In this document: in pieces, positions 58,806-64,000 of the stretch
Numbering within the stretch: the first letter of the stretch is position 1
How the letters are laid out: the number at the start of each line of letters is the position of its first letter
Assembly: GCF_000513195.1 (NCBI RefSeq)
Contig: NZ_CBVI010000134.1
Location: 32,760 to 96,759, forward strand
DNA: 64,000 nt
Direction of reading: 5' to 3'
From: Bacteroides timonensis
GTDB lineage: Bacteria > Bacteroidota > Bacteroidia > Bacteroidales > Bacteroidaceae
Made by a program: the position numbers and the translations under genes
Notes under the pieces: generated by a model
Seen by the model: the letters and a program-made list of their open reading frames with translations, nothing else
Told to the model about the DNA's origin: nothing
Databases searched by the model: none

Positions 58806-60295
58806 AGTGAAAGAGCCTCACTTACCAATGGAGCCGGATAATCGCAGATCTCCAATATCTTGATTGCATTATGTTCGGTGGCGATTCCGCGTTTCAGCTT
58901 GTAATCAAACGACAGGATGCCGTCTTTCACCGACTCGCTGAAATAGTATAATTCGTATTCATCTTCCAGCATATCGGCAAGTTCCAGGTCATGCGTAGAA
59001 ACAAATACCAGATTATCACTTTTCACCAGCCAGGAAAGCACAGCTTTCGAAATCGCTACCCGTTCCTTGGTATTGGTTCCTCTGAACAATTCATCAAGCA
59101 GGAAGAGATGATTCCCATGACCGCTTTCATCTACGAAATCCTTGATAGTCGTCACTTCCTGCATAAAGTAACTCTTATTTTCCATCAGGTTGTCTCCCTG
59201 GTGGATGGAGGACAGAAGAGAAATTCCGGTATTTATCTCAAAGACTTCTGCGAAACAGGTATGAAGTGCCTTCGCTGCCAACAGATTCACTCCTATCGTA
59301 CGCATGAAACAGGTCTTACCCGCCATATTCGAACCGGTTATCAATGCCGATTTCTCATGCAGCACCATATCGTTCGGAATGCAGTTCTCTATCAGAGGAT
59401 GATACACAGCCTGTGTACGCAATCGCTCCCCTGCCCTGTTATCTCCCGGCAGACAGTAATAAGGTAGCTCCTCTCTCAAGATGGCAACAGACAAAATAGA
59501 ATCCAGAAAACCTATGAAGCGGTAAACATTGTGAATTGCCGTTGTCTTCTCCTTCAACAGATGAAAAGTTCTACCTACCGCATACGCCTCGTGGAGAAAG
59601 AATACCCGGATTAATTCCGCTACCATATAAAACATAATAGCCATGTCGTTATCCAGACTGAGGTTGAAACGGAAATAAGAGATATACTTCTTCAGACCTT
59701 CCACAGCTTTCAGATCGGTCGTGATAGAAGGATCTACAGAGACAAACTCCTTATTCTGCGCCAGCTTTCCCGCCTGCCTTATCATCTTCAGAAGCTGAGG
59801 TATGGAGAAAAAGTATCTCTGGATTTTCGCCTTATTACGATAGTGCAACACTGCATTCGCCACAAATGAAAAGACAAATAAAGTAAGAAACACCCCCGAA
59901 TGAGTGAGCAGCATCAGAGCCAGAAACAGCAAAGGCAGAAACCGGCAGATATTAATAAGAACCATCTCCTTAGCACCAATCCCTGTATTATCGTTTTCCA
60001 GAATGGATACGATAGAATAAGCATCCGGCTTATCCAATTCCTTCAGTGCATTGCTTAAAAGAGTGCGTAATTCCGCATGAGTTGCCAATGAGGACAGAAA
60101 GGTTTCCTGCTTTTCCATGCCGGAGGTTTTATCCGATAGCAGAAGATAATACAAATACTGCCTGCCTATGCTGGAATGACAATAATCTATTTCGGCAAAC
60201 AGGTCATCCAGATTCAGATCGTCAATGCTGTTAGCGGACAAGCCGGTTTCTCCTTCGGCATTTCTATAAAGGAAATAGTTTGCAATTTCGGACAT
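58790..60295 (-). CDS. MutS-related ATPase with membrane helices
   Basis: 501 residues from ATG 60295. The C-terminal MutS domain V ATPase has Walker A GSNMAGKT at 321-328 (ALITGSNMAGKTCFMRTIGV), YFMQEVTTIKDF, Walker B LFLLDELFRGTNTKERVAIS and FVSTHDLELADMLED. The N-terminus lacks mismatch-recognition domains. It instead has two or three hydrophobic helices at about 113-150 (LINICRFLPLLFLALMLLTH), so this is the membrane-associated MutS-like group of Bacteroidetes, whose role is unknown, not mismatch repair. The open frame to 60547 would overlap the VOC gene and looks spurious. Convergent 16-bp overlap with the beta-propeller gene. Confidence 0.88.
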   Translation of the reverse strand: MSEIANYFLYRNAEGETGLSANSIDDLNLDDLFAEIDYCHSSIGRQYLYYLLLSDKTSGMEKQETFLSSLATHAELRTLLSNALKELDKPDAYSIVSILENDNTGIGAKEMVLINICRFLPLLFLALMLLTHSGVFLTLFVFSFVANAVLHYRNKAKIQRYFFSIPQLLKMIRQAGKLAQNKEFVSVDPSITTDLKAVEGLKKYISYFRFNLSLDNDMAIMFYMVAELIRVFFLHEAYAVGRTFHLLKEKTTAIHNVYRFIGFLDSILSVAILREELPYYCLPGDNRAGERLRTQAVYHPLIENCIPNDMVLHEKSALITGSNMAGKTCFMRTIGVNLLAAKALHTCFAEVFEINTGISLLSSIHQGDNLMENKSYFMQEVTTIKDFVDESGHGNHLFLLDELFRGTNTKERVAISKAVLSWLVKSDNLVFVSTHDLELADMLEDEYELYYFSESVKDGILSFDYKLKRGIATEHNAIKILEICDYPAPLVSEALSLYSTL

Positions 60296-60332
60296 GGGGT
60301 ATTCTTTGTTGTTCAGTAACTGTTTTGCGCAT

Positions 60333-60725
60333 TTATTCAGCCTCTTCCGTATCAAAGCAGAAGGGATGTCCTGCCGGATCAAACATCGTTCGTGAAGTCC
60401 TGAAATACTGCTCATCTGCCTGCCGGGCTCCCAACTGAATGGCATAAGCCACAGCCTCCTCCAGATTTTCCACATAGAAATCAAGATGAAGCATTTGTCC
60501 CTGCTTACCTTCTTCCCAAGGCCATACAGGTGGCCGATACTCCTCAATCTCCTGAAACGCCATCACCATACCGGATGGAGAAGTGATAGCCGCCCAACCG
60601 TTCGCACGTTGATGCGTCAGCTCCCATCCCAGCAATTTACTGTAAAACTCTGCTAAAACTCCTGCATCTTTACAGTCAACCACTATATTCATTTTATAAA
60701 CTAAAGGTTTCACATTTGATGTCAT
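60333..60725 (-). CDS. VOC-superfamily (glyoxalase/bleomycin-resistance-like) protein
   Basis: 130 residues: KMNIVVDCKDAGVLAEFYSK, LLGWELTHQRANGWAAITSP, QMLHLDFYVENLEEAVAYAI and TMFDPAGHPFCFDTEEAE give the paired beta-alpha-beta-beta-beta modules of the VOC fold. Metal ligands of true glyoxalase I are not all evident, so the activity is open. Lies 37 bp upstream of the MutS-like gene in the same direction, probably co-transcribed. ATG 60725 is chosen; 60746 is possible. Confidence 0.85.
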   Translation of the reverse strand: MTSNVKPLVYKMNIVVDCKDAGVLAEFYSKLLGWELTHQRANGWAAITSPSGMVMAFQEIEEYRPPVWPWEEGKQGQMLHLDFYVENLEEAVAYAIQLGARQADEQYFRTSRTMFDPAGHPFCFDTEEAE

Positions 60726-60919
60726 AAAGCTCTGTTTTATAATCAATTTATTGAGTAAACGGCAAATCTATTAAAATCAACCGGAAAAGCAAACCCTTTT
60801 AGGGATATTGTTTTACCTGAACCACTATTCTTTCATGAAAAAGCAGCGATTCACTGAAATCGGGAATAATTGCAAACTATACATGTGATATCGTTATCCC
60901 CCACCCCAACGGAACCGCC

Positions 60920-60927
60920 TACCTTTG
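60920..60927 (+). promoter_or_regulatory. -7 promoter element of the 40-codon ORF
   Basis: TACCTTTG, 41 nt upstream of ATG 60969. Confidence 0.6.
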
Positions 60928-60968
60928 CAACATCAGAAAACAAGAATAAAACTCTAACGGAAAATAAT

Positions 60969-61091
60969 ATGAAACAGAAATTAATAACATTAGCAGATCT
61001 GCTGATTTCGGGAACGATTTTAGCACAAGACGGAGGAACAATTATGGAGAAGTATGAAAATCAACTGCCGCAGGAAGGCAGGAGCTGTTAG
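60969..61091 (+). pseudogene. Small ORF with signal-peptide-like start, likely gene remnant
   Basis: 40 codons: MKQKLITLADLLISGTILAQ resembles a Bacteroides signal peptide (with an Asp inside the hydrophobic core), followed by DGGTIMEKYENQLPQEGRSC and a stop. It has a good -7 box and an adjacent terminator, yet no folded-domain length, so it looks like the 5' stub of a deleted secreted-protein gene. A genuine small peptide cannot be excluded. The rest of the 60747-61256 gap contains only the promoter and the terminator at 61156-61198. Confidence 0.45.
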
Positions 61092-61155
61092 AAAAGATAG
61101 TTATTCAATCGGCAAGTGTATATTAAGTAAAAACAGAAACACAAAAACTTTATAT

Positions 61156-61198
61156 AAAAAACGGAGCGGGGACTATCTTTTTAGATACATCCCCGCTC
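61156..61198 (-). terminator. Terminator of the glutamine synthetase gene
   Basis: Stem GAGCGGGG / CCCCGCTC (61191-61198 and 61164-61171) with further inner pairing (TATCT/AGATA). On the minus strand it is followed by six T. Confidence 0.85.
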
Positions 61199-61256
61199 TA
61201 CTTTATTATGGGTAATACAAAGACACTACCCTGACTCTTTATCTACAAATTATGCT

Positions 61257-62759
61257 TTATCCGCAATGGAAATACTTATTAACCAGTTTTAGCATTTCCT
61301 CCTGATTGTCACGTACCTCACTACGCAAGGTACGATCTTCATAGGAACGCAATTTACTGATAATTCCATCGACCATTGCAGGACTAAATACATGATACTG
61401 TTCGAAAATAGCACGCTGTTTTTCCAGGCAATCGGCAGAAGCGGCACAGCTATCAGGGAGTTGAGCCAATTGTTTCAGCTTATCCTCATTTTCCTTCTTA
61501 TGAATATTCACATTCACATAGGTCTTTTCTGCAATCTCCAAAGCATTTTCAATTTCAAAACCATGACGACATGCTACGGCCAATCCGGCTATCAGTTGGT
61601 ACAAATCGGCAGAACCGTCCGGAGAGCGCATTTCCACAGTTTGTTTCTGTGTTGTATCATAGTGGCTGGGAGCTTCCAACGGATTAGCCAGCATACACAT
61701 ATCTGTCTTTGCCGACCATCCCAGCGGAACACGTACCAATACGGAACGGTTACGGTCACCCCAACAAATATTTGTCGGAGCTTCCTGATGCGGCACCAAA
61801 CGGAAATAAGAAGTAGGATTCGTATTACCGAAAGCTGTAATGGAAGGTGCAAGCTCCATCATTCCCGCAATAGCCTTACGGGCAGTTTCAGAAAGTACAC
61901 CGTCTTTCAACATCTGGTTTTGACCGTCTTTCATAATACGCATATGGATATGCAATCCTGAACCGGCCTTTCCGGCTGTAATTTTCGGAGCAAACGTAAT
62001 GTCATACCCGTATTGATAGGCCAGATTACGGATAACCCATTTCGCAATCATCAACTGATCGGCAGCCAGGTCGGCACGTACCGGCAGGAATTCAATTTCA
62101 TTCTGCTCATAGATTTTACCGTCAAGCGTGAAGTTACCTACCTCGGAATGCCCGTATTTGATCTGTCCGCCCGCCTTTGCAATATGCAGCATACAGTCGG
62201 TACGGAAGTCATTGAACTTGGCATAAGGAGCAGATTCATGATAGCCACGTTGGTCAGTGGCAGGGAACAGTCCACTATCTTCTGATATCACATAATATTC
62301 CAATTCGCCCATAGCCTGGAATTCCATTCCGGTTACATCAGTAAAGGCTTTGCAAGCTTTACGCAACGTATATTCCGGTGAGCTTTCCAGAAGTTCGCCA
62401 TCTTTATTGAAGTAAGAGCAAAGCATGGAAAGCGTTGTAGCTTCAGCAAAAGGATCGATAAAGGCTGTGCAAAAACGTGGCACTACATACAAGTCGCTAC
62501 TGCCCGCTTCGATAAATGGGAAAAGGCTTGATCCGTCTACACGCTCACCACAAGTCAGTATGGCATCAAGGTAAGCCGCGTCGTTAATGACAAAATTCAA
62601 TGTTTTCAGTCGCCCGTCTGCAGCGGGATACATGAAGTTCACCATGCGGATATCGTTCTCCTTGATATAAGAAATAATGTCTGCTTTCGTAAATTCGGAA
62701 GCCGGTTTTTGAAGAGCAGCCACCAACTGGTTGGCGCTCATCGATAGTTCATGATTCAT
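61257..62759 (-). CDS. Glutamine synthetase (GSI-type family)
   Basis: 500 residues. ATP-dependent ligation of ammonia to glutamate. N-terminal beta-grasp domain (FVINDAAYLDAILTCGERVD, SSLFPFIEAGSSDLYVVPRF). Catalytic motifs: GELEYYVISED, YGHSEVGNFTLDGKIYEQNE, KAGSGLHIHMRI (GxGxHxH metal/ATP motif), NPTSYFRLVPHQEAPTNICW and the Arg-containing VEMRSPDGSADLYQLIAG. It lacks the adenylylation loop Tyr typical of GSI-beta as far as I can see. A strong promoter and terminator make it monocistronic. No GlnK or AmtB gene is nearby. Confidence 0.92.
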   Translation of the reverse strand: MNHELSMSANQLVAALQKPASEFTKADIISYIKENDIRMVNFMYPAADGRLKTLNFVINDAAYLDAILTCGERVDGSSLFPFIEAGSSDLYVVPRFCTAFIDPFAEATTLSMLCSYFNKDGELLESSPEYTLRKACKAFTDVTGMEFQAMGELEYYVISEDSGLFPATDQRGYHESAPYAKFNDFRTDCMLHIAKAGGQIKYGHSEVGNFTLDGKIYEQNEIEFLPVRADLAADQLMIAKWVIRNLAYQYGYDITFAPKITAGKAGSGLHIHMRIMKDGQNQMLKDGVLSETARKAIAGMMELAPSITAFGNTNPTSYFRLVPHQEAPTNICWGDRNRSVLVRVPLGWSAKTDMCMLANPLEAPSHYDTTQKQTVEMRSPDGSADLYQLIAGLAVACRHGFEIENALEIAEKTYVNVNIHKKENEDKLKQLAQLPDSCAASADCLEKQRAIFEQYHVFSPAMVDGIISKLRSYEDRTLRSEVRDNQEEMLKLVNKYFHCG

Positions 62760-62821
62760 ACGTTGGTTGTTTTTTAAGTTATTGTTTGGTTAACAATGTG
62801 TTGTCATGCAATGATTCCCCA

Positions 62822-62829
62822 CAAAGATA
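62822..62829 (-). promoter_or_regulatory. -7 promoter element of the glutamine synthetase gene
   Basis: TATCTTTG on the minus strand, 62 nt upstream of the ATG at 62759. Confidence 0.75.
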
Positions 62830-62967
62830 ATATTTTATAATAACTTCAATATATATGATACTCAAAAAAAGAAATAAAATGAAGGTTTGGCAAAAGGTGA
62901 TAGGATAAACTATTTGTATATCCGGGTTGTTATAATAAGAAAAGTTATAGGGAATACTACCGAGCTA

Positions 62968-63972
62968 CTATTCCTTTTTTCCGTCATATCCCCACTTTAC
63001 ATAAATAGCACCCCAGGCAAACCCTGCCCCAAATGCTGTAAAGATGAGGTTATCGCCTATCTTTAGCTTATCTTCAAAATCCCAGATACAAAGCGGAAGT
63101 GTGGCGGCACTCGTATTACCATAACGCTCGATATTAACCATCACTTTCTCAGTTGGAATCTCCAAGCGTTGCGTTACAGCAGTGATAATGCGCTGGTTGG
63201 CCTGGTGGAGAATTACCCAGTCAATATCGTCTTTACTTAAATGGTTTCTTTCAATGACAGCTTCACAAGCATTAGCCATATTGGCTACGGCATATTTGAA
63301 AACCGTACGCCCTTCCTGATAAATGTAATGCATGTGATTATCTAGCGTATAATACGAAGGAGTACATACAGAGCCACCTGCTTTAATATGCAGGAAAGGT
63401 AGTCCCTTACCATCTGTTCTCAGCACTGAATCCATTACACCTAAATCTTCCGTAGTAGGTTCCAGCATGAAAGCTGCCGCACCATCACCGAAAATGGGAC
63501 AAGTGGCACGATCGGTATAATCTATGATTGAAGACATTTTCTCAGCCCCTACCACGATAATCTTCTTGTAGTTTCCCGAGCAAATAAAGTTTGCTCCCGT
63601 CTCCAGCGCATACAGAAAACCGCTGCAAACTGCCTGCACATCGAAAGCAAAAGCACGTTTCAATCCCAGTCGCTCACACAAGATGGAGGCTGTAGAAGGT
63701 AAACGATAGTCAGGAGTGGTAGTAGCGACAATCACCAGATCAATTTCATCCGGTTGAGAATTCGTACGTTGCATTAACTGTTTGGCAGCCTTGCGGGCCA
63801 TATACGAAGTTCCCAGTCCCTCTTCATGCAAAATACGCCTTTCCTTTATGCCTATACGCCCCATAATCCATTCATCGGTGGTATCGACCATTTTGGAAAT
63901 CTCATCATTGGTTAGGATATAATCGGGTACATATCCTCCGACTCCTGTAATTACTGCGTTTATTTTCTCCAT
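62968..63972 (-). CDS. fabH: Beta-ketoacyl-ACP synthase III
   Basis: Initiates type II fatty acid synthesis by condensing acetyl- (or branched acyl-) CoA with malonyl-ACP; cytosolic. 334 residues. Catalytic triad: Cys116 (DVQAVCSGFLYAL), His256 (VILHQANQRII) and Asn286 (ERYGNTSAATLPL). Terminal GAGFAWGAIYVKWGYDGKKE. N-terminus ITGVGGYVPDYILTNDEISK is typical. The gene begins 28 bp from the window edge; in Bacteroides it usually follows rpmF, which would lie outside. Bacteroides often carry two fabH paralogues; which one this is cannot be decided here. Confidence 0.95.
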   Translation of the reverse strand: MEKINAVITGVGGYVPDYILTNDEISKMVDTTDEWIMGRIGIKERRILHEEGLGTSYMARKAAKQLMQRTNSQPDEIDLVIVATTTPDYRLPSTASILCERLGLKRAFAFDVQAVCSGFLYALETGANFICSGNYKKIIVVGAEKMSSIIDYTDRATCPIFGDGAAAFMLEPTTEDLGVMDSVLRTDGKGLPFLHIKAGGSVCTPSYYTLDNHMHYIYQEGRTVFKYAVANMANACEAVIERNHLSKDDIDWVILHQANQRIITAVTQRLEIPTEKVMVNIERYGNTSAATLPLCIWDFEDKLKIGDNLIFTAFGAGFAWGAIYVKWGYDGKKE

Positions 63973-64000
63973 AAGCTCTGCCTCGTTTAGTTAATTCGGG

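Noticed and set aside
60296..60547. 84-residue N-terminal extension of the MutS-like protein
   Set aside because: It overlaps the VOC gene in another frame and has atypical composition.

Overview
The window is a chromosomal segment of a gut Bacteroidales bacterium, almost certainly a Bacteroides species. Evidence: nearly every transcription unit is preceded by the Bacteroidetes -7 element TAnnTTTG (usually TATCTTTG or TACCTTTG); Shine-Dalgarno sequences are largely absent; Rho carries a long Asn-rich insert; FeoA is fused to FeoB; there is a CblA/CepA-type class A beta-lactamase, an EFR1-type ferredoxin and a Bacteroides HU-like protein. Most content is chromosomal housekeeping and regulatory DNA; I see no prophage, conjugative element, IS or CRISPR array.

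Layout. 1-8.5 kb: a partial SLC13 permease, a ~1,930-residue DUF4011/SF1 helicase/Vsr-like nuclease gene interrupted by a +1 frameshift in an A7 run, and a secreted 20-residue-repeat protein. 8.5-14 kb: tRNA-Cys, the feo iron operon, tilS, a cluster of dispersed palindromic repeats, and an EFR1 ferredoxin. 14-24 kb: rho, a tandem pair of TPR sensor kinases of which the second looks like a pseudokinase, ffh, folD, a CapA-like protein and tRNA-His. 24-34 kb: an AraC-regulated TolC/HlyD/MFS efflux operon, a small orphan gene, and a trehalose operon (fused OtsA-OtsB plus GH15). 34-43 kb: a B12-binding radical SAM protein, an HU-like protein behind three tandem hairpins, a pentapeptide protein, a PAS kinase, a TPR-AraC regulator, a Fur-family regulator and a heavy-metal P1B ATPase. 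43-54 kb: an SDR, a DUF1349 protein plus an acetyltransferase, a five-gene LuxR/GNAT/beta-lactamase/NUDIX/arginase operon, and an OmpR-type two-component pair followed by a magnesium P-type ATPase with an 11-bp-phased operator array. 54-56.5 kb: a tyrosine recombinase beside a 23-bp perfect inverted repeat that brackets a promoter. 56.5-64 kb: a YtxH-like protein, AraC and beta-propeller genes, a MutS-like ATPase, a VOC protein, glutamine synthetase and FabH.

The most interesting item is the putative phase-variable promoter at 54,477-54,800. A 278-bp segment sits between perfect 23-bp inverted repeats. One repeat contains a potential start codon of a small uncharacterised gene and the other abuts the stop codon of a tyrosine recombinase gene. 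The only good promoter inside points away from the small gene in this assembly, so the small gene reads as OFF and antisense RNA would run into the recombinase gene. Inversion would place the promoter directly in front of the small gene. A second notable item is a ~290-bp element of 22-bp palindromic units present in two inverted copies 43 kb apart, one of them next to the same recombinase.
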